NCBI GenBank assembly: GCA_964429355.1
Contig: CAYSCH010000024.1
Coordinates: 1-43,861 of the forward strand
DNA length: 43,861 nt
From: JAAYAY01 sp964429355
Lineage (GTDB): Bacteria > Planctomycetota > Planctomycetia > Pirellulales > Thermoguttaceae
Reading direction: 5' to 3'
The notes under the pieces were generated by a model that was not told where the DNA came from, ran no database searches, and saw nothing but the letters and a program-made list of their open reading frames with translations. Shown here piece by piece: positions 1-7,725 of the stretch. The translations under genes and the position numbers were made by a program. Each line of letters starts with the position of its first letter. The stretch's first letter is position 1.

Positions 1-1
1 C

Positions 2-421
2 GCTCGCGCCGACCATGGTCTGGTGGAACATGTGGCCGAACCGCTCGATGTGCCGCAGGGCCTCGGCACCCAGCGAGGCTCGGATCTTCTTGAAAGCCCC
101 CTGGGCGGCCTGCCAGAAGACCGTGCCCGCCAAGGGCTCCAGGAAATGCCGGCCCAGGTAGAGGGCAATCGCCTCGTCGAAGGCGAAACTGAGGCCTGGC
201 TGGTTCTTGGCCGGGTCCATCCGCCACTTCTTCTTGCCGAACTCACACACCGTCTCTTCCAGCGGGAATCCGGCCCGTCGGAAGGTCTCCAGATCGCGGC
301 GAATCGTCTTTTCGCTGACCCCCATCTCCTCGCAGAGTTCCTTGACGGTCGCCCCATAGTGCCGGGCGCAGAGGGTCCTGAGCAGAATCCATTGACGAAC
401 CAGGGGTTGTTCGTCCGGCAT
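2..421 (-). CDS. WYL/DeoR-type transcriptional regulator, N-terminal part
   Basis: The reading frame opens at an ATG at 421 (MPDEQPLVRQW) and stays open to the window edge, so only the first 140 residues are present. Residues 1-50 form a winged helix-turn-helix; the recognition-helix region GVSEKTIRRDLETFRRAG is typical of DeoR- and WYL-family regulators. The following segment (LSFAFDEAIALYLGRHF) resembles the linker that precedes the WYL ligand-binding domain. GGGAGG lies a few bases before the ATG. These proteins are DNA-binding repressors or activators that often respond to nucleic-acid or nucleotide ligands. The C-terminal effector domain lies outside the window, so the WYL assignment rests on the N-terminal pattern and the target is unknown. 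Confidence 0.75.
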   Translation of the reverse strand, partial: MPDEQPLVRQWILLRTLCARHYGATVKELCEEMGVSEKTIRRDLETFRRAGFPLEETVCEFGKKKWRMDPAKNQPGLSFAFDEAIALYLGRHFLEPLAGTVFWQAAQGAFKKIRASLGAEALRHIERFGHMFHQTMVGAS

Positions 422-463
422 CACGACCTCCCTTCGCTTCAAATGGGCACGGGCGATGGCCCT

Positions 464-492
464 AGCATAGTCGGAATCGCTTTGGCCGCAAA
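464..492 (-). promoter_or_regulatory. Possible sigma70-type promoter of the WYL regulator
   Basis: On the minus strand a TTTGCG hexamer (487-492) and a TATGCT hexamer (464-469) are separated by exactly 17 bases, upstream of the regulator start at 421. The -10 matches the consensus at four of six positions; the -35 is weaker. The position suits autoregulation together with the palindrome just upstream. Confidence 0.35.
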
Positions 493-499
493 CACTTGG

Positions 500-509
500 G
501 TACATGTAC
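500..509. promoter_or_regulatory. Palindrome GTACATGTAC, possible operator
   Basis: A perfect 10-base palindrome lies eight bases upstream of the proposed -35 of the regulator gene. Regulators often bind such sites in their own promoter. No second copy was noticed nearby, so the role is only suggested by position. Confidence 0.3.
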
Positions 510-1029
510 ATGACTACACTGACTCGCAAGAGGCATCGGTGGTACCTATAAGGTGGCAAGTCTGAAAAAACACCGACAACCGACCATCGGTAATCTGACT
601 CCGAACCGGTGACCAGTCCTCTCCACCTCACCGTCTCAGAATAGCCGGCCGCTTGGTCAGATCGTGGCCAGCCCCCCGATAGAATTCTGGGAAGAATCGC
701 GTTGTTGGGACAAAGGCCAAGAACGATTTGGCCGCCGTCCACACGTCGCTCTGTGGGGTTTTCCGAGCCACGGCTCGGGTGTGGTCAGATACTGCATCGC
801 GACTACCTTGGGACGTCATAACGCCCCCGGTTGGCAGCAACTGTGGTCCCCAACAATTCTTTCTGTCACCCAGAGCTGTCGTTGTGCATAGCGAGGCGAC
901 TGTACGTGTGTCCGGGTTGGACGTGATCTGACCCTCTGCCCGGTTATCCTGGAGCCGAGGGGCGGGACGGTACTGAGGGCAGGCCGTCTCGTCCTGCGTT
1001 TTTCCGAATCCAGCTCCGGGAGGAGAGCC
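510..1029. other. Stretch without a convincing gene
   Basis: Open frames here have atypical composition and no recognisable motif. Apart from the GGGAGGAG ribosome binding site at 1018-1025 for the next gene, and a short ACCGA/TCGGT dyad near 580, I see nothing in it. Confidence 0.5.
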
Positions 1030-1977
1030 GTGAAGATCGAGTGTCCGCGATGTGGCGAGCAGGTCGAGTACAGTCCGGGGGCCGTACAGGTTTGCTCGTA
1101 CTGCAAGGTCAGCCTGCGATTGCCGGAAGTGAACCATTTGCCGGAGCACCTCCGCAGCCAGTGGTTCAAGGAGCAGGCCGCGGCCAAGGCCAAGGAAGAG
1201 AAACGGCGGCAGAAGCTGGAGGCAGAGGAGACGCGAAGGAAGGAGAAGGAACGGCAGACTGCCCGCGAAAGAACGCTCGCGGCAACACGGGCGGAAATCC
1301 AGAGCCTGGATGTCACAGGGCCCGCAATCCTCATTCACAAGTCGAGAAAAACTTCTCGCAAGAGCTTCGTTGACCGGCTCATCTACGCCCTTGATCCGAG
1401 ATTCGAACGCTACATTACACCGCAAATCATCCGGGTCTTCTGGGCTCTCAGCCTTGTCCTGGCTGTCCTGGCGGTCATGATTTACGCCCTCGGCGGTCTT
1501 CAGGCGGCCTTGCCGAGAAGAATTTCTGTGCCTAACACTCGTCCACGGGAGGTGGTCTATCGCGAGTCCGTCATTGCCGATCTGATCGAAAGCAAGGAAT
1601 TCGAGCATATGATGGCCGAGTCCCGGCGAGAAGAACCACCGGAACCCCGTGAGCCATCTCCTCCAACTTCCGCCGATGGCGAGCCGAAGATGCCCAAGCC
1701 TGATAGGAAGGACATTCGCAACGAGTATGAGAAGCTGAGTCTCGAACAGCTTCGAGCGAATCTGGCGAAACTGGAACGGGAACATCCGTCACATCGGACG
1801 GAATGGGTGTATCAGCACACCCTTCTCTACCCGCTGTGGGTTAGCGCCGCCGTCGTGACGGCCATTCTCAATCTGTTGGTGATCCGAATGGTGTGCGAGT
1901 TCCTGTGTGTCATCTTTAACATCGCGACCCACTTGAGCGAACTTCGGCAGTCGCTTCCGTTCGAGGCTCGTGAGTGA
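1030..1977 (+). CDS. Zinc-ribbon, coiled-coil membrane protein with a DUF4282-like fold
   Basis: 315 residues. A zinc ribbon lies at the N-terminus (CPRCGE at 5-10, CSYC at 22-25). Residues 45-92 are a charged, probably coiled-coil helix rich in K, E and R. Hydrophobic segments lie at about 133-156 and 268-292. The first, preceded by ERYITPQIIRVFW, and the last, ending LLVIRMVCEFLCVIFNIATH, resemble the two membrane segments of DUF4282 proteins. Here a proline- and glutamate-rich insert of about 110 residues separates them. The GTG start at 1030 is chosen because GGGAGGAG lies just upstream and the frame begins directly with the zinc ribbon. Function unknown. It would sit in the inner membrane with a cytoplasmic zinc ribbon. 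The DUF4282 match is by eye. Confidence 0.7.
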   Translation: MKIECPRCGEQVEYSPGAVQVCSYCKVSLRLPEVNHLPEHLRSQWFKEQAAAKAKEEKRRQKLEAEETRRKEKERQTARERTLAATRAEIQSLDVTGPAILIHKSRKTSRKSFVDRLIYALDPRFERYITPQIIRVFWALSLVLAVLAVMIYALGGLQAALPRRISVPNTRPREVVYRESVIADLIESKEFEHMMAESRREEPPEPREPSPPTSADGEPKMPKPDRKDIRNEYEKLSLEQLRANLAKLEREHPSHRTEWVYQHTLLYPLWVSAAVVTAILNLLVIRMVCEFLCVIFNIATHLSELRQSLPFEARE

Positions 1978-2157
1978 TTCCTGATGTGTCGAAGCATTTC
2001 CGTGGAAATTCGATGCCACCGCGAGTTTGCAGCGTGGCCCGCGTAGACTATGCTCGTATTCTGGCGCGGCACTACCTGAAGAGGTTACACGAAATCATGG
2101 CAGAACAGACGCCCCTGGTTTGACAGTGGATTCTGCAGCAGACTCAGGATAAGTGGC

Positions 2158-3615
2158 ATGAGTGAGAAGTCTTATCGGGATGGCCCCGGTGTGAGGCATC
2201 CGGTTACGAACTCCAAACAGTCCGCGACCACGGGTGTTGCGCCCTTGCCGGACGATGCTGTATTGAAGCAGTTGATGTCGGCGTGGCGAGGATGGTGTCG
2301 CATTGTGGGCAAACAGGACTCCTCCGAGCCTGTTCCGTCTGTGGNNNNNNNNNNTCACTTGCGTCTGCGCCGCTTCTTGGATCCGAGGCCCGATACGCCC
2401 AAAGCAATCGCCGCAAATCTCAGTGAGTTGGCAAGAGCGAAGTACCTGTTGCAGGCAGCTTTGTCGTGGCAAGATCCGGCTGTGGGCGCCGGCCGGACAA
2501 TTACGGACCAGATTCGTGGTGACCAGTGGCGACTGGTCGTCGCTTGGGGGGGAGTCGAGGTCCTTGTCAGAACCCTGATTCCGGCAAAAGGAATCGGCTT
2601 GGAGGCGAAGACGCTGTCGTCTTTTGTTACGCCACTCAAGTTGAACGACTACGGCGGCTTGGATCCTCCTCGTCGCAATCTCGCTCAGTTACGACGCTGG
2701 ATGGATGGAGAGCAATACGGAGAAGTTGCGATCTCGGCCTACTTGGGCTGTAAGGCGAGTAAGAAATCGACGGATATTCTTCAATCCTGGTTGATTGACG
2801 GTTGTCCAATTGCTTGCTGGGCAGATGCAATGCGATTAGCTCAGACATTGCGGCACAAAACAGCCCACGCGCCCTATCGGCAACGAAGGTCCGTGAGTGG
2901 GGACTACGTCCAGCCTTCCGACGGCTTGTTGATGACCTTGGCCGAGTTGGTAGCAGCGCCATTGGACTGCTTTCGGAAGACTAGCTCCTTTGTGCAATAC
3001 GAGAAGATTACGGAGCGAAGATTGCCATGCCTGTTGATGACTGTTTCAACTGCGACTATTGCGGGGCTGTTTTTGGCGACGCTGCCGAAAACGAGAACGT
3101 GGGATACTGTGAACGATGTGAGCGGCATGTGTGTTGTGAATGTTTGGTCAACAAGGAGCTCGTTCCACAGGACCACTGGCGAGGGACTGCGGTCTACCCC
3201 TTTACGACGGAGGGTCAGGCCATCGGCTGGGAGTTACCGACAACGGCCCGCAGTTCGTTTCCAAGGACTTCAAGCAGTTTATCAAGATCTGCGGGATGAC
3301 CCACGTGCGGACCAGCCCCTACTACCCGCAAAGCAACGGCAAGATAGAACGCTATCACCGGACCATCAAGTCCGATTGCATTCGCCCGGGGACCCCGTTG
3401 AGCCTGGAGGACGCCCGCCGGATCGTGGGCGAGTTCGTCCGGCAATACAACGAGTCGCGCCTCCACAGCGCGATCGGATATGTCACCCCACTCGACAAGC
3501 TGCTGGGCCGCGAACAGGCGATCTTCGCCGAGCGGGATCGGAAACTCGAAGAAGCACGCCGCAACCGTCAGGAGAATCGCGCACGCCAGAAGACTGCCAA
3601 TTCATGCTATACTAA
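2158..3615 (+). CDS. HEPN-like protein, stop codon lost, nonsense C-terminal extension
   Basis: The credible protein runs from the ATG at 2158 (AGGA eight bases upstream) to about 3017. Residues 232-237 read RHKTAH, an R-x4-H motif after a helix (DAMRLAQTLRHKTAHA), as in HEPN-domain RNases and HEPN scaffold proteins. No other domain is recognised. In the downstream paralogous remnant (5818-5905) the gene ends GAG CGA TGA; here the same place reads GAG CGA AGA, so the stop is lost. The frame then runs about 198 codons through a zinc-finger gene and a transposase tail in the wrong frames, and that part is probably not meaningful. Ten Ns (2345-2354) interrupt the N-terminal third, so frame and length across the gap are uncertain. 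Possible roles are toxin, RNase or inactive adaptor; the motif alone does not decide. Confidence 0.5.
   Translation: MSEKSYRDGPGVRHPVTNSKQSATTGVAPLPDDAVLKQLMSAWRGWCRIVGKQDSSEPVPSVXXXXHLRLRRFLDPRPDTPKAIAANLSELARAKYLLQAALSWQDPAVGAGRTITDQIRGDQWRLVVAWGGVEVLVRTLIPAKGIGLEAKTLSSFVTPLKLNDYGGLDPPRRNLAQLRRWMDGEQYGEVAISAYLGCKASKKSTDILQSWLIDGCPIACWADAMRLAQTLRHKTAHAPYRQRRSVSGDYVQPSDGLLMTLAELVAAPLDCFRKTSSFVQYEKITERRLPCLLMTVSTATIAGLFLATLPKTRTWDTVNDVSGMCVVNVWSTRSSFHRTTGEGLRSTPLRRRVRPSAGSYRQRPAVRFQGLQAVYQDLRDDPRADQPLLPAKQRQDRTLSPDHQVRLHSPGDPVEPGGRPPDRGRVRPAIQRVAPPQRDRICHPTRQAAGPRTGDLRRAGSETRRSTPQPSGESRTPEDCQFMLY
2345..2354. other. Assembly gap (10 N)
   Basis: Ten undetermined bases inside the HEPN-like gene. 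Ten is a common placeholder length, so the true distance and the frame across it are unknown. Confidence 0.95.
3027..3236 (+). pseudogene. Truncated zinc-finger gene, copy 1
   Basis: From the ATG at 3027 the frame gives MPVDDCFNCDYCGAVF and then GYCERCERHVCCECLVNKEL, closely matching the N-terminus of the intact gene at 5912. Three CxxC pairs are present. The match stops after the residues GWEL at about 3236, exactly before the fourth CxxC pair of the intact copy, where an IS3-type transposase fragment begins. The open frame continues to 3299 with unrelated residues. Without the fourth pair the two-zinc fold should not form. The ancestral gene probably continued into the leucine-rich repeats now starting at 3876, as in copy 2. 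Confidence 0.7.
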
Positions 3616-3673
3616 CGATGCCTGGGCGGAGGATAGGGCTACGGTGGGAACCGACCTGAGCGCCGATCCAGGT

Positions 3674-3737
3674 CCGGAAGCGAGGCTGGGCGGCCAAACG
3701 CCGCCCCGCTTCCTCCCCTCCGTCCTCTCGCTTCCGG
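3674..3737. repeat. 11-base inverted repeat downstream of the transposase fragment
   Basis: CCGGAAGCGAG (3674-3684) and CTCGCTTCCGG (3727-3737) are perfect inverted copies with an internal GGGCGG/CCGCCC dyad. It may be a transcription stop or a small palindromic repeat left with the insertion. Confidence 0.5.
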
Positions 3738-3764
3738 CTCAATGCGATAAATCCCAGAGGGCTT

Positions 3765-3781
3765 GGGGGACAGCGTCCCCC
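3765..3781. terminator. Strong GC hairpin GGGGGAC-AGC-GTCCCCC
   Basis: A seven-pair perfect stem with a three-base loop, after the transposase fragment and 94 bases before the next gene. There is no T run on the plus strand, so it may act as a barrier or an RNA end rather than a classic intrinsic terminator. Confidence 0.35.
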
Positions 3782-3875
3782 ATCTAGAAAACACTGCCTT
3801 CAGACCACCTCAAATAGCTAACTCCAGCACGCCATAACTCAACGTTACGCTGAACCAGTACAGGAGGAACAAACG

Positions 3876-5693
3876 ATGAAGGACGACAAGACTCTCACCA
3901 GGAAGGTTGCGAAACAGTTTCTGCGTGTTGAAGGTTCCACAGACCTCAGTGAGTTCACGGTAATTGAGGACAATGCGGCGGAGACGCTCAGCGAGCACGA
4001 AGGAGATTTGGACCTTTGCGGCCTGACACATCTGTCGGACGCTGCTGCGGACGCCCTTCGCCAGCATCGCGGTATGCTTGACCTTGACGGGTTGAACGAA
4101 ATATCCGACATCGCCGCAAGAAGCCTTTCGCAGCATATGGGGGAGCTGCGCATTGACGTTGGAAAACTGATATGTAGCGATTCTGCTAAAGAGACACTGC
4201 TACAACATCCATCGTTGCGAATTCACTGCAATGGCAACCTAAGGCTGGAACAATGGATTCATTCCACGTTCTTTGTCGGCGGTTCGATTCCATTGGCCGT
4301 CGCTGATGCTCTGGACGGCGAACGCGCTGCCTATTGTGTGTGGGATAGGGAAAATGAAGAGTTCTGCGGAATGGACCTACAGGAGATACTGAGTTCGGTC
4401 AGATCAGCCGGTTGGCAGGACATTCACTTCGCTCAAATCACGCCGGATCGCCAATCGGCCTTCGTTGGCAGTCTTGAGGAACTCAAGCGTCGCTTACTAT
4501 TTGCTGTTCTTGGACGCGATGAAGCAGCCGCGGCACTTACGGAGCGTGACGGAACTCTTGACCTCAGCGTCTTGACGGAGTTGTCATCAGAAGTCGCCGA
4601 GAAACTCGCCGAACACAAAGGCGAGCTTGTGCTCAACGGTCTGACCAAGTTGTCAGAAGCAGTAGCCGAGGCACTTGGTGAGCACACGGGTCCCCTCGAA
4701 CTCAACGGCGTGATGCAGTTGTCAGGCCAGGAGGCCAAATCGCTCGCCAAACACAAAGGTGCCCTATCCTTGGGCGGTCTGAATATGTTGTCTCAAGAGG
4801 CGGCCAAGGCGATTGCGAAGCATGAAGACCATCTCTCGCTCAATGGCCTGACGGAGCCGTCGGAAGCCGTGGCCGCGGCCCTCGCAAAACACCGAGGTCC
4901 ACTCTATTTCTATGAACTGACTGAGCTATCGGAAGAGGCAGCCAAGGCACTGGCGAAACATCAAGATCTACTCCTCCTCGATGGTTCGGCGGTGTTGTCG
5001 CCGCAAATAGCCGAGGCATTAGCACAACACCAAGGTCCACTCTGTCTGAATGGTCTAAACGAGTTGTCAGAGGAGGTGGCCAAAGTACTAGCCGAACACG
5101 GAGATCTACTCCTCCTCGACCTGACCGAGTTATCGGAAGAGGCAGCCGAGGCCCTCGCGAGACATCACAACCCACTTCATTTCCGCGGTCTAACGGCGTT
5201 GTCGGAACCGGCAAGCAAAGCGCTGGCAAGACATCAAGGGCCGCTCTATTTCTACGATCTGGGCGAACTATCGGAAGTGGTAGCTAAGGCACTCGCGAAA
5301 CATGAGGGGAATATCCTGTTTCTCGACGTACTAGGTGAATTGTCGACAGGAGCAGCCAGGGCGCTGGCGAAACACCAAGGCGAACTGCTGCTCGGCGTGG
5401 AGTTGTTATCAGAGGAAGTGGCCGCGGCACTCGCGCGGCACCGAGGCAAGCTTGATCTCGACTCTCTGCGTGAACTGCCGTGGGAGGTTGCCGTGGCTTT
5501 GGCGAATCACGAGGGCGACCTTGATCTCAGCGGCCTGTCAGAGCTGCCAGCGGAGACCGCCGTAGCGCTTGCTGAGCACAAGGGATATCTTCTGTTAGAC
5601 GGATTGACAGAGCTTTCCGAGGAAGCTGCCGAGGCGCTCGCGAAACACGATGGACCTGTTTCACTTGATGGCCTTGAGAAAACGTCTGAATAG
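3876..5693 (+). CDS. Leucine-rich repeat protein, copy 1
   Basis: 605 residues made of about 21 units of roughly 23 residues with the pattern E-x-A-A-x-A-L-A-x-H-x-G-x-L-x-L-x-G-L-x-x-L-S. The Leu and Ala positions suggest a curved helix/strand solenoid as in leucine-rich repeats. About four units come first, then a non-repeat insert at about 107-205 (with EQWIHSTFFVGGSIPLAVAD and FCGMDLQEILSSVRSAGW), then 17 units to the end. There is no signal peptide or membrane segment, so it is probably cytoplasmic. The ATG follows AGGAGG at a spacing of eight. Its last three units closely match those of the gene at 5912, so the two are duplicates. Unlike copy 2 it has no zinc finger; the cut zinc finger at 3027 is the probable lost N-terminus. 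Likely a protein-interaction scaffold; partner unknown. Confidence 0.8.
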   Translation: MKDDKTLTRKVAKQFLRVEGSTDLSEFTVIEDNAAETLSEHEGDLDLCGLTHLSDAAADALRQHRGMLDLDGLNEISDIAARSLSQHMGELRIDVGKLICSDSAKETLLQHPSLRIHCNGNLRLEQWIHSTFFVGGSIPLAVADALDGERAAYCVWDRENEEFCGMDLQEILSSVRSAGWQDIHFAQITPDRQSAFVGSLEELKRRLLFAVLGRDEAAAALTERDGTLDLSVLTELSSEVAEKLAEHKGELVLNGLTKLSEAVAEALGEHTGPLELNGVMQLSGQEAKSLAKHKGALSLGGLNMLSQEAAKAIAKHEDHLSLNGLTEPSEAVAAALAKHRGPLYFYELTELSEEAAKALAKHQDLLLLDGSAVLSPQIAEALAQHQGPLCLNGLNELSEEVAKVLAEHGDLLLLDLTELSEEAAEALARHHNPLHFRGLTALSEPASKALARHQGPLYFYDLGELSEVVAKALAKHEGNILFLDVLGELSTGAARALAKHQGELLLGVELLSEEVAAALARHRGKLDLDSLRELPWEVAVALANHEGDLDLSGLSELPAETAVALAEHKGYLLLDGLTELSEEAAEALAKHDGPVSLDGLEKTSE

Positions 5694-5817
5694 ATTTTAG
5701 AAGACCCACACAGTACCGTGCTGCGGCTCCCGGGCTGCCCGAATGGATTCCCCCACGAGGGTGCGACTCGTTAGGACAACAGCAGATAAGACTTAAGATG
5801 CCAAGAGAGTTGTCATG

Positions 5818-5905
5818 TGACCTCCGCCACATCGGGATCGCTACTATTGAACTGCTTTCGGACGATTAGGTCATTTCTGAAACACGCGAAGATTAAGGAG
5901 CGATG
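5818..5905 (+). pseudogene. Remnant of a second HEPN-like gene, last 29 codons
   Basis: The sequence reads in frame LNCFRTIRSFLKHAKIKER then TGA, aligning without gaps with LDCFRKTSSFVQYEKITER of the HEPN-like gene at 2158, including 36 bases upstream of equal length. The rest of the copy is deleted. Its TGA overlaps the start region of the zinc-finger/repeat gene exactly where copy 1 has lost its stop, showing that the two genes were once adjacent and probably translationally linked. Confidence 0.6.
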
Positions 5906-5911
5906 ATTGCC

Positions 5912-7639
5912 ATGTCTGCCGACTGTCCCTACTCCACCTGCAAGTATTGCAACGCTGTTTATTACGGCGCTGACCATATTAGTAAAGTGGGCTTCTGTGA
6001 ACGGTGTGAGCGGCGTGTGTGTTTTCAATGTCTGGTCAACAAGGAACTCGTTCCACAGGGGCAGTGGCAACGGACTGGTATCTACCCCTGTGCGACGGAG
6101 GGCGAGACCGTCGGCTGGGAGTTTTGCCCAACATGCACGGGAATCAGACTCCCGAACATGGATCGTGCCTATTACGAGGTGATACAACTGGCGGAGGGGT
6201 CTAATACATCAGACCGCAGCTTTGAACAACAGTACCTTGAACAGCAACTGGCGGAATCCGTGGTCTGGGCATTCGAAGAGGGTGAAGTGCAACACCATCA
6301 TCTCGCTGCTTTGATGGGGTTGGGCAAGAAGGACTTGTTGATTAACGCGATTGCGGAACGGCAGGGCGATCAGATCGTCTTTAACTGCCTGACCGACTTG
6401 CCGCACTGGGTGGCTACCGCAGTCGGGCAGCACCAAGGCCACTTTGAACTCAACGGCCTGATGAAATTGTCAGTGACGGTGGCTAGAGAATTAGCGAAGC
6501 ACCGAGGTGGTCTATTTCTCGACGGTCTGGCTGCGTTGTCGTCGCAGGTAGTCACGATACTTGCAGCACATCAAGGTGCACTCTCTCTCAACAGTCTTGC
6601 CGAATTGTCAGAAGAGGCAGCCTATGCACTTGCAAGACATGAAGGTCCCCTTTACCTCAACGGCCTAGCCAAGTTGTCGGAGACGGTGGCGAAGACGCTC
6701 GCAGAGCACCAAGGTGATCTTCACTTAGACGGCCTGACGGAACTGACCGAAAAGGTAGCCCAACAAATCGCGAAACGCGACGGTTTTCTTTCCCTGAGTG
6801 GCTTGACGGAGTTGCGAAGAGAAGCTGCCAATGCACTTGCAAGACATGAAGGTCCCCTTTACCTCAGCGGCTTGACAGATTTGTCCGAGGAGGTGGCCGA
6901 AGCACTTGTGCAACATCAAGGTCCGCTCCATCTCAATGGCCTTACCGACTTGTCTCTGCAGGAGGCTAAGGCACTCGCGAAACACGAATGCCTACTTGAA
7001 CTCGGTGGTCTGAGGGGGGTATCAGAGGAAGTCGCCAGGGCACTAGCAATAAGCAAGTCTTGCCTTTGCCTCGGCGCCACAGAATTGTCAGTGGAAGTAG
7101 CCGAAGCACTTGCGATAAACCAGAATTATCTTGTGCTGGATAGTTTGACGACGTTGTCGCAAGAGGTGGCAGAGGCACTTGCGAAGCATAAAGGAACGGT
7201 ACTGTTCTTCGGAGAGCTACAGGAATTGTCAGAAGACGCGGCGGGGGCGCTTGCGGCATATCAAGGAGACCTTATGTTCTACCTGCGGGAGTTGCCGGTA
7301 GCGGTCGCCAAGGCGTTAGCAAGTCACCAAGGCAAGCTAGATCTCGGCCTCCTCAAGGATCTCTCGCAGGAGACTGCCACGGCACTGGCAGACCACCAAG
7401 GTGACCTTGGTCTTGACGGCCTGACGGAGTTGTCCGAGGAGGTGGCCGCGGCACTGGCGAATCACCGAGGTGAACTGGACCTCAGCGGCCTGGCGGAGTT
7501 ACCCTTGGAAGTGGCTGACGCGCTCGCAAAACACAAAGGTGCGCTCGTCCTGAACGGATTGACAGAACTTTCGGAGGAAGCTGCCGAGGCGCTGGCGAAA
7601 CACGATGGGCCCGTGTTGCTGGAGGGTCTTGACGAGTAG
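5912..7639 (+). CDS. Zinc-finger plus leucine-rich repeat protein, copy 2
   Basis: 575 residues from the ATG at 5912. That start is preferred over the ATG at 5903 because it matches the only ATG of copy 1 and lies 11 bases after AAGGAG. Eight cysteines in four CxxC pairs (10/13, 29/32, 37/40, 72/75) suggest a two-zinc treble-clef or cross-brace finger. A linker follows (residues 76-150, with a helix containing ESVVWAFEEGEVQHHH), then about 18 units of the 23-residue repeat to the C-terminus, which ends right after a unit. No membrane segment. Probably a cytoplasmic adaptor: the finger may bind protein or nucleic acid and the solenoid a partner. Codon use looks less GC-rich than in the genes right of 22 kb, suggesting transfer. 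Function is not known. Confidence 0.8.
   Translation: MSADCPYSTCKYCNAVYYGADHISKVGFCERCERRVCFQCLVNKELVPQGQWQRTGIYPCATEGETVGWEFCPTCTGIRLPNMDRAYYEVIQLAEGSNTSDRSFEQQYLEQQLAESVVWAFEEGEVQHHHLAALMGLGKKDLLINAIAERQGDQIVFNCLTDLPHWVATAVGQHQGHFELNGLMKLSVTVARELAKHRGGLFLDGLAALSSQVVTILAAHQGALSLNSLAELSEEAAYALARHEGPLYLNGLAKLSETVAKTLAEHQGDLHLDGLTELTEKVAQQIAKRDGFLSLSGLTELRREAANALARHEGPLYLSGLTDLSEEVAEALVQHQGPLHLNGLTDLSLQEAKALAKHECLLELGGLRGVSEEVARALAISKSCLCLGATELSVEVAEALAINQNYLVLDSLTTLSQEVAEALAKHKGTVLFFGELQELSEDAAGALAAYQGDLMFYLRELPVAVAKALASHQGKLDLGLLKDLSQETATALADHQGDLGLDGLTELSEEVAAALANHRGELDLSGLAELPLEVADALAKHKGALVLNGLTELSEEAAEALAKHDGPVLLEGLDE
6624..6866. repeat. Internal identical 36-base repeats in the repeat gene
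   Basis: Bases 6624-6659 and 6831-6866 are identical over 36 positions and lie 207 bases apart, exactly three 23-codon units. This indicates recent unit duplication or gene conversion within the gene. Confidence 0.75.
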
Positions 7640-7725
7640 CTGAGTTGCAATTGACAACACGTGGTCAAGTTTTGTCGGAACCGTATTGCACCTGCGCACA
7701 ACTGATATACCAATGGAGAATTACC

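Larger units (their letters stand above)
3233..3787 (+). pseudogene. IS3-family transposase, C-terminal fragment
   Basis: In the frame beginning GTT at 3233 the sequence reads VTDNGPQFVSKDFKQF, then YYPQSNGKIERYHRTIK and YNESRLHSAIGYVTPLDKL. These are the second catalytic Asp (TDNG), the catalytic Glu (NGKIE) and the C-terminal tail of the rve integrase core of IS3-group transposases. The N-terminal half, with the HTH and the first Asp, is missing, so this is a dead fragment. Homology ends around residue EARRNRQENRARQ (about 3590); the rest to 3787 is probably terminal non-coding DNA. A TATACT sequence at 3608-3613 could be a promoter but lacks a good -35. Confidence 0.85.
3236..3790. mobile_element. 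IS3-family insertion remnant
   Basis: The left edge is where similarity between the two zinc-finger copies stops; both read GGCTGGGAGTT there, and that string is shared by the transposase codons at the junction. The right edge is set loosely by the end of a hairpin-rich tail. No terminal inverted repeats or target duplication are visible, fitting a deletion-derived fragment rather than a complete element. Confidence 0.55.

Noticed and set aside
628..1785. Long minus-strand open frame of 385 codons
   Set aside because: It lies opposite the zinc-ribbon membrane gene and has no motif, no ribosome binding site and atypical composition; the plus strand explains the region.
3140..3232. Open frame giving the transposase fragment an upstream ATG at 3140
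   Set aside because: Residues before GVTDNGPQF are the zinc-finger gene read in a wrong frame; the true transposase homology begins near 3233.
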